Origin: Janibacter limosus
GTDB taxonomy: Bacteria; Actinomycetota; Actinomycetes; Actinomycetales; Dermatophilaceae
DNA length: 64,000 nt
NCBI RefSeq assembly: GCF_004295485.1
Contig: NZ_CP036164.1
Coordinates: 1,984,001 to 2,048,000, forward strand
Direction: 5' to 3'
Part shown: piece by piece, positions 1 to 8,156 of the stretch
Layout of the letters: each line of letters opens with the position of its first letter
Numbering within the stretch: position 1 is the stretch's first letter
Program-made: the position numbers and the translations under genes
The notes under the pieces: model-generated
What the model was told of the DNA's origin: nothing
The model's database searches: none
Seen by the model: only the letters and a program-made list of their open reading frames with translations

Positions 1-2327
1 GGACCGACGGCTTCGCCTCGAGCGCGCACGTCGCCGCCCTGACCCGCACCCCCGTCGTGCTCGTCGTCGACGTCAGCTCGACCTCGCGGACGGTGGCCGC
101 GACCGTCCACGGCCTGGCGACCATCGACCCCGCTCTCTCCGTCGTCGGGGTGGTGCTCAACAAGGCCGGCACCCCGCGCCACGGCGACGAGGCCCGCCGC
201 GCGGTCGAGTCCGTCGGCGTCCCCGTCTGGGGTGTCCTGCCGCGCGACGCCGCCATGCACGTGCCCTCGCGCCACCTCGGGCTCGTGCCCGCCGCCGAGC
301 GCGCCGAGGCCGCCGCGACCCTGGACCACATCGCCGCCGTCGCCGAGGAGCACCTCGACCTCGACGGACTGCTCGCCGCCGCGGCGTCGGCCCCCACGCT
401 CGACGCCGAGCCGTGGGACCCGACCGCCGCCCTCACGCTCCCTGCCCTTCGAGACGGCGCTGGCGCGCCTCCTCAGGACCCGGAGCTTGCGCAGCAAGCG
501 TCTCGAAGGGACTCCCCCGTCATCGCGGTCGCCGGCGGACGCGCCTTCACCTTCCGCTACCCCGAGACCGTCGAGCTGCTCGAGGCGGCCGGCGCACGGG
601 TCGTCGAGCTCGACCCGGCCCGTGACGTCGCCCTGCCCGACGGCACCCGGGGCCTCTACCTCGGAGGTGGCTTCCCCGAGGTCCACGCGCGGACGCTGGC
701 GACCAACCGCCCACTCGTGCACCAGATCAAGGCCGCCATCGAGGCCGGCATGCCCACCATCGCCGAGTGCGCAGGGATGCTCTACCTCGCCGAGACCCTC
801 GACGACCACCCCATGGTCGGCGCCCTGCCCGCGCACACCGCGATGGGTCGGCGACTGACCCTCGGCTACCGCGAGGCGACCTCACTCGTGGACTCGGTCC
901 TCGGCCCTGCCGGCACCCGGGTCACGGGCCACGAGTTCCACCGCACGGCCACCGAGCCCTCCGCCGGCACGCCCGCCGCGTGGTCGCTCGACGGCCGCGA
1001 GGAGGGCTTCGCCCTCGACCCCGCCGGCACCGGCCGGGCGACGCTCGTCGCGTCCTACCTGCACACCCACTGGGCCGGGTCCCCGTCGGTCGCTGCCTCC
1101 TTCGTCGACGCCGCGGCTTCGCACGTGCACCCCGGGTCGCCGGATCACCCGCGTGGCTGGGACGGCCGCGGACCGGGAGGGGTGGCCCTAGGGGCTTCGC
1201 ACGTGCGCCCCGGGATGTCGGAGTCCTCGCGTGATCGTTCGCAACCGGCTCAGCCCTTGAGTCGGGCCACCCGCACCCGATCCGCGTCCTCGGCGGACGT
1301 GGTCGACCCCCTTCGTCACCATGGGGATCTTGAGGTCGCTGCCGACCTCGTCGACCTGGCGGTCAACGTGCGGCTGACGCAACCGCCCGCGTGGTTGGCT
1401 GCTGCCCTCGTCGACGAGCTGTCCTCTGTGGCTGCATATCCCGACCCGACGACGGCTCGGGATGCCCTGGCCGCTCGGCACGGGCTGGCGCGGGCGCAGG
1501 TGCTGCCGACGAGCGGTGGGGCCGAGGCCTTCACGCTGCTCGCCCGGGCGCTGGCACCACGCGACGCCGTCGTCGTGCACCCGCAGTTCACCGAGCCGGA
1601 GGCCGCACTGCGAGCCGCCGGTCACGAGGTGCGCCGGGTACTGCTGCGACCCGAGGACGGCTTCGCCCTCACCGCTGGCGCGCTCGAGCAGATCGGCGAC
1701 GCCGACCTCGTCGTCATCGGCAACCCGACCAACCCGACGGGCGTGCTCCACCCGGCCGACGCCATCCGCTCGCTCGTGCGACCGGGGCGGGTCGTGCTCG
1801 TGGACGAGGCCTTCATCGACGCCGTCCCCGGCGAGCGCGAGTCGCTCCTGACCGGCGACCTCGACGGCCTGCTCGTCGTGCGCTCCCTCACCAAGACCTG
1901 GGCCGTGGCCGGCATCCGCGCCGGCTACCTCGCCGGCGACCCCGACCTGGTCGCCGCTCTCGCGGCCCACCAACCCCACTGGTCGGTCGGCTCGCTCGCG
2001 CTGCGCGTCATGATCGAGACCGCCACCCCGCACGCCCTGGCAGAGGCCGAGCGAGCCGCCGAGGAGCTCGCCTCGTGGCGGACCCACCTCGTCGCCGGAC
2101 TGCACCTCCTGGCCATCCCGACAGGGGGCAGCGACGCTCCCTTCGTCCTGGCGCAGGTGGGTGACGGTGTGCACACTGCCCTGCGCGAGGCTGGCTGGGC
2201 CGTGCGCAGGGGAGATACTTTCCCCGGGCTCGACCCCACGTGGGTGCGGATCGCCGTCCGTGACCCCCACACCATCGACGGGCTGCTGCGAGAGCTGGCC
2301 CACCTGCTCCACCGGAGGACCGCATGA
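1..2327 (+). CDS. cobB-cobC: Cobyrinate a,c-diamide synthase (CbiA/CobB) fused to CobC-like aminotransferase, 5' partial
   Basis: The reading frame is open from base 3, so the N-terminus lies before the window. The first half is the C-terminal part of CobB/CbiA, which amidates the a and c side chains of cobyrinate with ATP and glutamine. Its GATase nucleophile sits in AECAGML (Cys codon 768-770) and the partner His in YLHTHW (about 1062-1070). After a ~65-residue Gly/Pro/Arg-rich linker, a second enzyme begins near 1311 with LRHHGD. This is an Rv2231c-type, PLP-dependent CobC/histidinol-phosphate-aminotransferase-like domain with the PLP Lys in SLTKTW (1893-1895). CobC-type enzymes supply the aminopropanol arm. 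No stop separates the halves, which are usually separate genes. A 66-bp palindromic repeat interrupts the CobB half in frame. The stop overlaps cobA as ATGA. Confidence 0.88.
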   Translation, partial: TDGFASSAHVAALTRTPVVLVVDVSSTSRTVAATVHGLATIDPALSVVGVVLNKAGTPRHGDEARRAVESVGVPVWGVLPRDAAMHVPSRHLGLVPAAERAEAAATLDHIAAVAEEHLDLDGLLAAAASAPTLDAEPWDPTAALTLPALRDGAGAPPQDPELAQQASRRDSPVIAVAGGRAFTFRYPETVELLEAAGARVVELDPARDVALPDGTRGLYLGGGFPEVHARTLATNRPLVHQIKAAIEAGMPTIAECAGMLYLAETLDDHPMVGALPAHTAMGRRLTLGYREATSLVDSVLGPAGTRVTGHEFHRTATEPSAGTPAAWSLDGREEGFALDPAGTGRATLVASYLHTHWAGSPSVAASFVDAAASHVHPGSPDHPRGWDGRGPGGVALGASHVRPGMSESSRDRSQPAQPLSRATRTRSASSADVVDPLRHHGDLEVAADLVDLAVNVRLTQPPAWLAAALVDELSSVAAYPDPTTARDALAARHGLARAQVLPTSGGAEAFTLLARALAPRDAVVVHPQFTEPEAALRAAGHEVRRVLLRPEDGFALTAGALEQIGDADLVVIGNPTNPTGVLHPADAIRSLVRPGRVVLVDEAFIDAVPGERESLLTGDLDGLLVVRSLTKTWAVAGIRAGYLAGDPDLVAALAAHQPHWSVGSLALRVMIETATPHALAEAERAAEELASWRTHLVAGLHLLAIPTGGSDAPFVLAQVGDGVHTALREAGWAVRRGDTFPGLDPTWVRIAVRDPHTIDGLLRELAHLLHRRTA
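445..510. repeat. 66-bp palindromic element inserted in frame within cobB
   Basis: The element starts CCCTTCGAGACG (445-456) and ends with its exact complement CGTCTCGAAGGG (499-510). Between them lie GC-rich inverted segments (GCGCTGGCGCGCC, GCTTGCGCAGCAAGC). Its length is 22 codons, so the cobB frame is kept and about 22 extra residues (LRDGAGAPPQDPE and on) fall between the N-terminal domain and the amidotransferase domain. From memory, similar CTTCGAGACGGCGC...GCGTCTCGAAG elements are dispersed in many actinobacterial genomes. No second full copy was seen in this window. Confidence 0.75.
1116..1214 (+). repeat. In-frame direct repeat in the cobB-cobC linker
   Basis: A 21-bp sequence beginning GCTTCGCACGTGC occurs at 1116-1136 and again at 1194-1214 with one mismatch. 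The offset is 78 bp (26 codons). Both copies are read in the same frame and give ASHVHPG and ASHVRPG. The repeat lies in the low-complexity linker joining the two enzymes and may mark how the former intergenic region became coding. Confidence 0.6.
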
Positions 2328-3082
2328 CCGACGCCATCACCACGCCCACCGGGCGCGTCCTGCTCGTCGGCGGGGGTCCCGGCGACCCCGGGCTGCTCAC
2401 CGTGGCCGGCCGCGACGCGCTCATCGCCGCCGACGTCGTCATCACCGACCGGCTCGCACCGATCGCCGCGATCGCCGAGCACGCCCCGCAGGCCGAGGTC
2501 ATCCACGTCGGCAAGATCCCCCGCGGCGAGTTCACCCCGCAGGAGCGGATCAACGAGCTGCTCGTCGAGCACGCCCGCGCCGGCAAGGTCGTCGTGCGGC
2601 TCAAGGGCGGCGACGGCTACCTCTTCGGCCGTGGCGGCGAGGAGTGGCAGCACTGCACGGCCGCCGGAATCCCCGTCGAGATCGTGCCGGGTGTCTCCTC
2701 CGCATTCTCCGTCCCCGCCCTCGCCGGCATCCCCGTGACCCACCGCGGCCTCTCCCAGGGTGTCGCCGTCGTCTCCGGGCACGTCGCTCCGGAGGACCCG
2801 CGCAGCGAGGTCGACTGGGCCGCCCTGGCCACCTCCCGCCTCACCATCGTCATCCTCATGGGCGTCGCCACCCTCGGGTCGATCGCCGAGGCACTCATCG
2901 CGGCCGGTCTCCCCGCGGACACCCCCGCAGCCTGCATCGCCGACGGCGCCAGCCCGCAGCAGCGCACCATGCGCGCGGCCCTGTCCGAGATCGCCTCCGC
3001 GGCGGACGAAGGGGGCTTCGCTCCCCCTGCCATCACCGTCGTCGGCGAGGTCGTCGACGCGCTGGGCGGGGCGCCGGGATGA
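2324..3082 (+). CDS. cobA: Uroporphyrinogen-III C-methyltransferase
   Basis: This 252-residue SAM-dependent methyltransferase converts uroporphyrinogen III to precorrin-2, the entry step to cobalamin and siroheme. Visible family motifs are LVGGGPGDPGLLT at the N-terminus (SAM site), VRLKGGDGYLFGRGGEE (the conserved GGDP/GGDG-FGRG block) and PGVSSAFSVPALAGIPVTHRG. There is no fused uroporphyrinogen synthase or CysG oxidase domain, so it is the short SUMT form. The ATG overlaps the upstream stop (ATGA, 2324-2327) and its own stop overlaps the cobS start (3079-3082), which indicates translational coupling in one operon. Confidence 0.95.
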   Translation: MTDAITTPTGRVLLVGGGPGDPGLLTVAGRDALIAADVVITDRLAPIAAIAEHAPQAEVIHVGKIPRGEFTPQERINELLVEHARAGKVVVRLKGGDGYLFGRGGEEWQHCTAAGIPVEIVPGVSSAFSVPALAGIPVTHRGLSQGVAVVSGHVAPEDPRSEVDWAALATSRLTIVILMGVATLGSIAEALIAAGLPADTPAACIADGASPQQRTMRAALSEIASAADEGGFAPPAITVVGEVVDALGGAPG

Positions 3083-3855
3083 GCAGTCCGGGTGCCGGGT
3101 TGCGCTTGGCCGTGGGGACCTTCACCCGGATCCCCAGCGGGACGGTGGCGCTCGACGCCGCCACCGCGCGCACGGCCCTGCTCCTGGCACCCGTCGCCGT
3201 GCTGCCGCTCGCGGCACTCGCGGGACTCGTCGCCGCGAGCGTCGAGCTCGGGACCCCACCACTCGTCGCGGCCGGCCTGACCCTCGCCCTCCTCGCGTAC
3301 GGCTCGAGGGGCATGCACCTCGACGGTCTGGCCGACACCGTCGACGGCCTCGGCGCCGGGTGGGACGAGGAGCGGGCGCGGGAGGTCATGCGTCGCGGTG
3401 ACGTCGGCCCGATGGGCGCGGTGGCGCTGGTGCTCCTCCTGCTCGTGCAGGTCGCGGCCATCGCCCACCTGCTCGGCTCCGGCTGGCAGGGCGCCCTCGT
3501 CGTCGGCTGTGCCGTCGTCATCTCGCGAGCGGTCTGTGCCCCTCTCTGCGTGCGCGGGACGACACCGGCCCCCGGGTCACGACTGGGAGCGGCCTTCGTC
3601 GGGACGGTCCCTCCCGCAGTGGCGCTCCTGCCGATGCTCGTCCTCGCGGTGCTGGTCGGCTTCGCGGCCCGCGCAGCCCTGGGCTCCGACGTCGCGCTGG
3701 GCATGGTTTTCGTCGCCACCGCCATCACCTACGTCGCTGCAATGGTCCTGCGAGAGCGGGCCACCCGCGTCTTCGGCGGGGTCAACGGCGACGTCCTCGG
3801 AGCGGCAGTCGAGATGTCGCTGCTCATCGTCCTCGTCGCCCTCACGGTGGCCTGA
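3079..3855 (+). CDS. cobS: Adenosylcobinamide-GDP ribazoletransferase (cobalamin synthase)
   Basis: CobS is an integral membrane enzyme that joins adenosylcobinamide-GDP to alpha-ribazole. The 258-residue product has several hydrophobic helices and the family signature GMHLDGLADTVDGLG with the acidic residues used for metal binding, followed by MRRGDVGPMGAVAL. A final conserved segment is GGVNGDVLGAAVE. The start at 3079 was chosen because it overlaps the cobA stop as ATGA and gives the normal family length. The frame stays open far upstream only because of the GC-rich sequence. Confidence 0.94.
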   Translation: MSSPGAGLRLAVGTFTRIPSGTVALDAATARTALLLAPVAVLPLAALAGLVAASVELGTPPLVAAGLTLALLAYGSRGMHLDGLADTVDGLGAGWDEERAREVMRRGDVGPMGAVALVLLLLVQVAAIAHLLGSGWQGALVVGCAVVISRAVCAPLCVRGTTPAPGSRLGAAFVGTVPPAVALLPMLVLAVLVGFAARAALGSDVALGMVFVATAITYVAAMVLRERATRVFGGVNGDVLGAAVEMSLLIVLVALTVA

Positions 3856-3857
3856 CC

Positions 3858-4403
3858 ATGCGGCACCTGGTCACCGGCGGCGTCCGCTCGGGCAAGTCCC
3901 GCCACGCGGAGGCCCTCCTCCTGCCGCCGCACGTGGATCCCGGCGTCGCGGTGACCTACCTGGCCACGGGGCCGCAGGGCGACGACGCCGACTGGCGCGC
4001 CCGGGTCGACGCGCACCGCTCCCGTCGCCCCGCGTCGTGGCGCACGGTCGAGAGCACCGACGCCGCGAGCGCCCTGTGGGACGCGCAGGGCCCGGTCCTG
4101 CTCGACTGCCTCGGCACCTGGCTGACCGCCCAGCTCGACGAGATCGCCGCATGGGAGGCCCCTGAGACCCACTGGAGTGCCACCCTCGACGAGCGCATCG
4201 CCGACCTCGAGGCGGCCTGGCTCGCCACCGACCACGTCGTCGCCGTAACCAACGAGGTCGGGTGGGGCCTGGTGTCGGAGCACCGGTCCGGGCGGATCTT
4301 CGCCGACCGTCTCGGCTGGCTCAACCAGCGTCTCGCGGCCTCGGCCGACCGGGTGGACCTGGTCGTCTCCGGTCAGGTGCTCACCATCAAGGGCGGAGCG
4401 TGA
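3858..4403 (+). CDS. cobU: Adenosylcobinamide kinase / adenosylcobinamide-phosphate guanylyltransferase
   Basis: This bifunctional nucleotide-loop assembly enzyme phosphorylates adenosylcobinamide and then transfers GMP to it, producing the CobS substrate. The N-terminus has the CobU P-loop variant TGGVRSGKSRHAE. VTYLATGP and later LLDCLGTWLT match the second nucleotide and guanylate-attachment regions, and VTNEVGWGLVSEHRSGRIFAD is a strong family match. At 181 residues it is full length. It starts 2 nt after cobS, and its stop overlaps the GTG of cbiB. Confidence 0.94.
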   Translation: MRHLVTGGVRSGKSRHAEALLLPPHVDPGVAVTYLATGPQGDDADWRARVDAHRSRRPASWRTVESTDAASALWDAQGPVLLDCLGTWLTAQLDEIAAWEAPETHWSATLDERIADLEAAWLATDHVVAVTNEVGWGLVSEHRSGRIFADRLGWLNQRLAASADRVDLVVSGQVLTIKGGA

Positions 4404-5383
4404 GCGGCTCCCCCCGGCACACCCCGCTCGACCCCGTCGCAGTCGGTCTGGCCCTGGGCTGGCTCGCCGACGAGGTCCTCGGGGATCCCCGGCGTGGTCA
4501 CCCGGTAGCGGCCTTCGGCACGTGGGCCGGCTGGGTCGAGCAGCGCCTGCACCGCGACTCGCGGACCGCCGGGATCCTCACCGAAGCGGTCGTGCTCACG
4601 CCCGTCCTCGTGCTGGGGACCGCCGCGACCCGGCTGCCCCCGGTCGCTCGCGCGGGCGCCATGGCGGCGCTCACCTGGGCCTCCCTCGGGGGCACGAGCC
4701 TGGGTCGTGAGGGCGCTGCCGTCCACCACCTGCTCGTGGCCGACGACCTGCCCGGCGCGCGGCGGCGGGTGCGCAACCTCGTCGGTCGGGTGACCGACGA
4801 CCTGGGCCCGGACGAGGTGGCCCGCGCCGCGATCGAGTCGGTCGCAGAGAACACGTCGGACGCCGTCATCGGGACCCTCGTGTGGGGCGCTCTGCTCGGA
4901 CCGCTCGGCGTGCTCCTCCACCGGAGCGCCAACACCCTCGATGCCATGCACGGGCACCGCACCCCCCGGTATGCCCGGTTCGGCTGGGCCGCGGCCCGGC
5001 TCGACGACGTCCTCGGTTGGCTGCCCGCGCGGGTGACCGTGCTCGCGACCGCCGCGGCACGCCCCCTTCGCGCTCGTGAGGTCGTGGGCACTGCGCTGCG
5101 GGACGGTCGGGAGCACCCCAGCCCCAACGCCGGTCCGGTCGAGGCAGGCTTCGCCGCCGCGCTCGGGGTCCGCCTAGGCGGCCGGACGGTCTACGCCAGC
5201 GGCGCCGAGGACCGCGTCGTCATGGGGGTCGGGCCGGCTCCGACCGCGACCGACCTGCCCCGAGCCGTCGAGCTCGCTCGCCGGGTCGGCATCATCACGC
5301 TGGTCGCGGCCACCGGCCTGCGCCTCGCCATGGTGACGCGTCGCGCCGGGGCCTCCGGTCGTGACTCACGCGGTGCCTCGTGA
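4400..5383 (+). CDS. cbiB: Adenosylcobinamide-phosphate synthase CbiB
   Basis: CbiB/CobD is a membrane protein that attaches the (R)-1-amino-2-propanol (phosphate) arm to adenosylcobyric acid. The 327-residue product shows LGWLADEVLGDPRRGHPVA near the N-terminus, the core block AAIESVAENTSDAVIGTLVWGALLG, NTLDAMHGHRTPRYARFGWAAARLDDV, and PSPNAGPVEAGFAAALGVRLGG. All are typical of CbiB. The GTG start at 4400 overlaps the cobU stop (GTGA). The last codons lie inside the left arm of a 19-bp inverted repeat shared with convergent cobK. Confidence 0.93.
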   Translation: MSGSPRHTPLDPVAVGLALGWLADEVLGDPRRGHPVAAFGTWAGWVEQRLHRDSRTAGILTEAVVLTPVLVLGTAATRLPPVARAGAMAALTWASLGGTSLGREGAAVHHLLVADDLPGARRRVRNLVGRVTDDLGPDEVARAAIESVAENTSDAVIGTLVWGALLGPLGVLLHRSANTLDAMHGHRTPRYARFGWAAARLDDVLGWLPARVTVLATAAARPLRAREVVGTALRDGREHPSPNAGPVEAGFAAALGVRLGGRTVYASGAEDRVVMGVGPAPTATDLPRAVELARRVGIITLVAATGLRLAMVTRRAGASGRDSRGAS

Positions 5384-5409
5384 TCCACCCCGTGAGTCAC
5401 GACCGGAGG
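5352..5409. terminator. Perfect 19-bp inverted repeat between convergent cbiB and cobK
   Basis: CCTCCGGTCGTGACTCACG (5352-5370) is exactly complementary to 5391-5409 across a 20-nt loop. The left arm encodes the end of CbiB and the right arm encodes the end of CobK, and both stop codons lie inside the structure. There is no T-run on either side, so this is either a bidirectional GC hairpin terminator or a duplicated sequence that doubles as gene end. Confidence 0.7.
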
Positions 5410-6152
5410 GACTCGAGCGAGGTCACCCAGGTGGCTGCCGCCACGGCGTCCGCCGCCGTCGCCACCCCCGCCGCCCGCTCCGGCCGCGCGACGACGACGA
5501 CCGGCACACCGAGGTGGCGGGCGGCGTCGAGCTTGGCCTGCGTGTAGCGACCGCCCGAGTCCTTGGTGAGCAGCACCGACACCCCGTGCTCACGCATCAG
5601 CGCCTCCTCGCCGGCGACGTCGAAGGGACCCCGCGACCGCAGGACGGTCCACGCGGCCGGCAGCGGCGCCTCCGGCGGCTCCACGAGCCGCACGACCACC
5701 GGTCGGTCGGCCCACGCGTCGACGTGGTGGTGCAGGGTCTGTCGACCGGTCGTGACGAAGGGGACTCCCCCCACCTCGTCCGCCGCCTCCCGCGCGGCCA
5801 CGTGGTCGGGCACCCACGTCCACGACGCGGCATCGGGGTGGGTCGCCCAGCCGGGCCGCGCGAGCCGCAGCAGCGGCACACCGAGTGACGAGCAGGCTTG
5901 TGCCGCATGGCTGCCCATCGTCGCCGCGAAGGGGTGGGTGGCGTCGACGACCGCACTCACGACGTGCTCGCGCAGCCACTGGGTCAACCCCTCGACCCCG
6001 CCGAACCCGCCGATCCGCACCGGTCCCATCGGCAGCCGCGGACGTGCGACCCGGCCGGCCAACGAGGAGGTGAAGGGCACTCCCTTCGCCTCGAGGTGGG
6101 CGGCGAGGTCACGGGCCTCGGCAGTCCCGCCGAGGAGGAGCACGTGCGTCAT
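5397..6152 (-). CDS. cobK: Precorrin-6A reductase
   Basis: CobK reduces precorrin-6A to dihydroprecorrin-6 with NADPH during aerobic corrin synthesis. The 251-residue product starts MTHVLLLGGTAEARDLA, the Rossmann nucleotide site. It continues with SLAGRVA, the family block VVDATHPFAATMGSHA, and LLTKDSGGRYTQAKLDAA near the C-terminus. The frame extends 16 codons further upstream, but the ATG at 6152 begins directly at the conserved motif and was preferred. It is convergent with the other cob genes. Confidence 0.93.
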   Translation of the reverse strand: MTHVLLLGGTAEARDLAAHLEAKGVPFTSSLAGRVARPRLPMGPVRIGGFGGVEGLTQWLREHVVSAVVDATHPFAATMGSHAAQACSSLGVPLLRLARPGWATHPDAASWTWVPDHVAAREAADEVGGVPFVTTGRQTLHHHVDAWADRPVVVRLVEPPEAPLPAAWTVLRSRGPFDVAGEEALMREHGVSVLLTKDSGGRYTQAKLDAARHLGVPVVVVARPERAAGVATAADAVAAATWVTSLESLRS

Positions 6153-6201
6153 GCCGCCCACAATCTCACGCCCGCCCCGGCGGACTGACAGGTTGACCAC
6201 C

Positions 6202-6214
6202 TACGGTCACCTGC
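6202..6214 (+). promoter_or_regulatory. Putative leaderless -10 element for the M50-like gene
   Basis: TACGGT at 6202-6207 matches the actinobacterial TANNNT -10 pattern and is followed by 7 nt and then the GTG at 6215. TTGACC at 6193-6198 is too close to serve as -35. The spacing implies transcription starting at or next to the start codon. Confidence 0.45.
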
Positions 6215-6916
6215 GTGGACCAGATCATCGACCGCCTCGCGCCTGCGACCACGACACCCGACCTGGCCGGTTGGACGCTCCTCGCCGTGCTCGTGCTCGC
6301 CGGTGTCGCCGCGACGTGGTGGCCGGCCTGGCGGGTCCTGCGGCTGGTCGTGACCCTCGTCCACGAGCTGGGGCACGCCCTCGTGGGGATGCTGTGCGGC
6401 CGGCGGTTCACCGGCTTCGTCCTGCGCTCGGACATGTCCGGCCATGCCGTGACCGTCGGCCCCGCCCACGGCGCCGGAGTCATCGCCACCACCTGGGCGG
6501 GCTATCCCGCCCCGGGCATCGTGGGGGCCGGGCTCATCTGGCTCGCCACGCACGGGTGGTCGGCACCCGCGTTGACGGCGCTCGTCGTCGGCCTGCTCGC
6601 GGCCCTGACGCGAGTGCGATCGGCGCTCACCGGTCTCGTCGTGCTCGCGGCCGTCGCCGGCGCTGCGTCGCTGTGGTGGTGGGGCGAGGACACCCTGCAG
6701 GCGTGGCTGCTCGTCGGGGTCGGGGTCCTGCTGCTCGTCGGCGCCTGGCGGCACCTCGGGTCGATGCTCCCCCGCATCGAGATCGGCAGCGACCCGGGTG
6801 TGCTCGCCCGGGCCACCGGGGTCCCGGCAGCGCTGTGGGTCGTCAGCTTTGTGGTCGTGCTCGCCGCCGCGACCTGGGTCGTCGTCACGGTCCTGCTCGT
6901 CCCCATGGGAGCGTGA
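6215..6916 (+). CDS. M50-family-like membrane metalloprotease
   Basis: This is a 233-residue polytopic membrane protein with six or seven hydrophobic segments. A helix carries LVVTLVHELGHALVGMLCG, the HExxH zinc motif within a membrane segment as in M50 site-2-protease relatives (M50B-like proteins of actinobacteria). GYPAPGIVGAGLIWLA is probably the second conserved region (a P-G turn next to Asn/Asp in M50). No PDZ domain is present, unlike the Rip1 protein encoded near 21 kb. The substrate is unknown. It is followed after 3 nt by a DoxX gene, so the two are probably co-transcribed. Confidence 0.7.
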   Translation: MDQIIDRLAPATTTPDLAGWTLLAVLVLAGVAATWWPAWRVLRLVVTLVHELGHALVGMLCGRRFTGFVLRSDMSGHAVTVGPAHGAGVIATTWAGYPAPGIVGAGLIWLATHGWSAPALTALVVGLLAALTRVRSALTGLVVLAAVAGAASLWWWGEDTLQAWLLVGVGVLLLVGAWRHLGSMLPRIEIGSDPGVLARATGVPAALWVVSFVVVLAAATWVVVTVLLVPMGA

Positions 6917-6919
6917 GGC

Positions 6920-7342
6920 ATGTCCTCGTCACTGCGCGCCACCGCCCAAGTCCTCCTCGGCGCCTTCCTCGTCCTCGCCGGCACGGCCCACCTGACCTTC
7001 GCGCGGACCGACTTCAGGGCCCAGGTCCCACCGTGGGTGCCGCTCGACGTTGACCTCGTGGTCCTCGCCTCCGGCGTGGTCGAGATCGTCTGCGGGGCAG
7101 CGCTGCTGCTCGCGTGGCGTCAGCCGCACCGGGCGATCGTCGGGGGCGCGGTCGCGCTCCTCTTCGTCGCCGTCTTCCCCGGCAACATCGCCCAGCTCAC
7201 CGAGCACCGTGACGCCTTCGGCCTGACGAGTGACACGAGCCGGGCGGTGCGACTGCTCTTCCAGCCCGTCCTGGTGGTGTGGGCCCTGTGGTGCACGGAT
7301 GCGGTGGGCTGGTGGCGCCGACGCCACGAGCACCGCGCCTGA
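6920..7342 (+). CDS. DoxX family membrane protein
   Basis: This 140-residue protein has four hydrophobic helices. The N-terminal pattern LLGAFLVLAGTAHLTFAR and the segment VEIVCGAALLLAW followed by FVAVFPGNIAQLTEHRDAF match DoxX/DoxD-like integral membrane proteins, whose biochemical roles are poorly defined (some link to thiol stress or quinone-dependent oxidation). It starts 3 nt after the M50-like gene. Its stop and that of the convergent HAD gene flank a short hairpin (GAGGTC...GACCTC, 7341-7358). Confidence 0.75.
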   Translation: MSSSLRATAQVLLGAFLVLAGTAHLTFARTDFRAQVPPWVPLDVDLVVLASGVVEIVCGAALLLAWRQPHRAIVGGAVALLFVAVFPGNIAQLTEHRDAFGLTSDTSRAVRLLFQPVLVVWALWCTDAVGWWRRRHEHRA

Positions 7343-7349
7343 GGTCCGC

Positions 7350-8156
7350 TCAGACCTCGAGCCAGCCGTCCACGATGTCGAGCACGTCGAGCAGCTGGGT
7401 CGCCACCCCGTCGGGCTCCACGTCGACGGTGACCTGCTGGTCGGCCGGGATGTCGCTGTGCGGCACCCAGATGGCGCGCATGCCGACCTCCTGGGAGCCC
7501 AGCACGTCCTCGAAGAGCCGGTCGCCGACGTAGACGGCATTGGTCACCGGCACACCGAGCTGCGCGGCCACCGCCTCGAAGGCCTCCCGGTGCGGCTTGA
7601 CCACGCCGATCTCCGATGAGTAGGCGTCCCCGTCGATGAGGTCGAGCACGCCGTCGCGCTCGAAGATCTCGCGGTGGTAGTCCCCGCTCCAGATCGTGTT
7701 GGACAGCACGCCGACCTTGAGACCGCGCTCGCGCAGCCCCTCCCACAGCGGGCGCACCTGCGGGTCGGTGCGGGTGTGCGGCTCCCAGAAGCGGCGGTAG
7801 GCCGCCAGGGCCACGTGGTGACGGTCCTCGCGCGGGTCCAGACCCGCCTCGCGCAGGATCTCGTCGAGGTGCGCGCTCGAGCGGTCGTCCGCCCGACCAC
7901 GTCGCCAGGCCTGGTCCTCCACGGCGAGGATCCGGTCAGCGAGCTCCTGCGCGCGGTCGAGGTCCTCCTGCGGCACGTCGTCGGACTCGAGCGGGATGCC
8001 GTGGACCTCGCGGGCGAAGACGCGCCACTGCTGCCCGAGGTCGATGGTGTGCCACGGCGTGAGCGTGCCGCCCCAGTCGAAGACCACCGCCTGCACCGGG
8101 CCGGCCGCCGGGCGCTCGTGGACGGTCAGCGGGTGACGCATCTCGTCGACGCTCAT
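7350..8156 (-). CDS. HAD-superfamily hydrolase
   Basis: This 268-residue soluble phosphatase-like protein has motif [10 protein letters not shown] (nucleophile Asp; the +2 residue is Gly rather than the usual Asp, so acid-base function may be altered). Motif II is [12 protein letters not shown], motif III is the Lys in [10 protein letters not shown], and motif IV is [22 protein letters not shown]. The alpha-helical cap lies between residues 40 and 130. It overlaps proS by 4 nt (ATGA), so it is co-translated with that gene. The substrate cannot be read from sequence. Confidence 0.85.
   Translation of the reverse strand: MSVDEMRHPLTVHERPAAGPVQAVVFDWGGTLTPWHTIDLGQQWRVFAREVHGIPLESDDVPQEDLDRAQELADRILAVEDQAWRRGRADDRSSAHLDEILREAGLDPREDRHHVALAAYRRFWEPHTRTDPQVRPLWEGLRERGLKVGVLSNTIWSGDYHREIFERDGVLDLIDGDAYSSEIGVVKPHREAFEAVAAQLGVPVTNAVYVGDRLFEDVLGSQEVGMRAIWVPHSDIPADQQVTVDVEPDGVATQLLDVLDIVDGWLEV

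Noticed and set aside
1..2330. Cobalamin riboswitch for the cob genes
   Set aside because: No B12-box-like structure was seen within the window. The operon start lies upstream of base 1.
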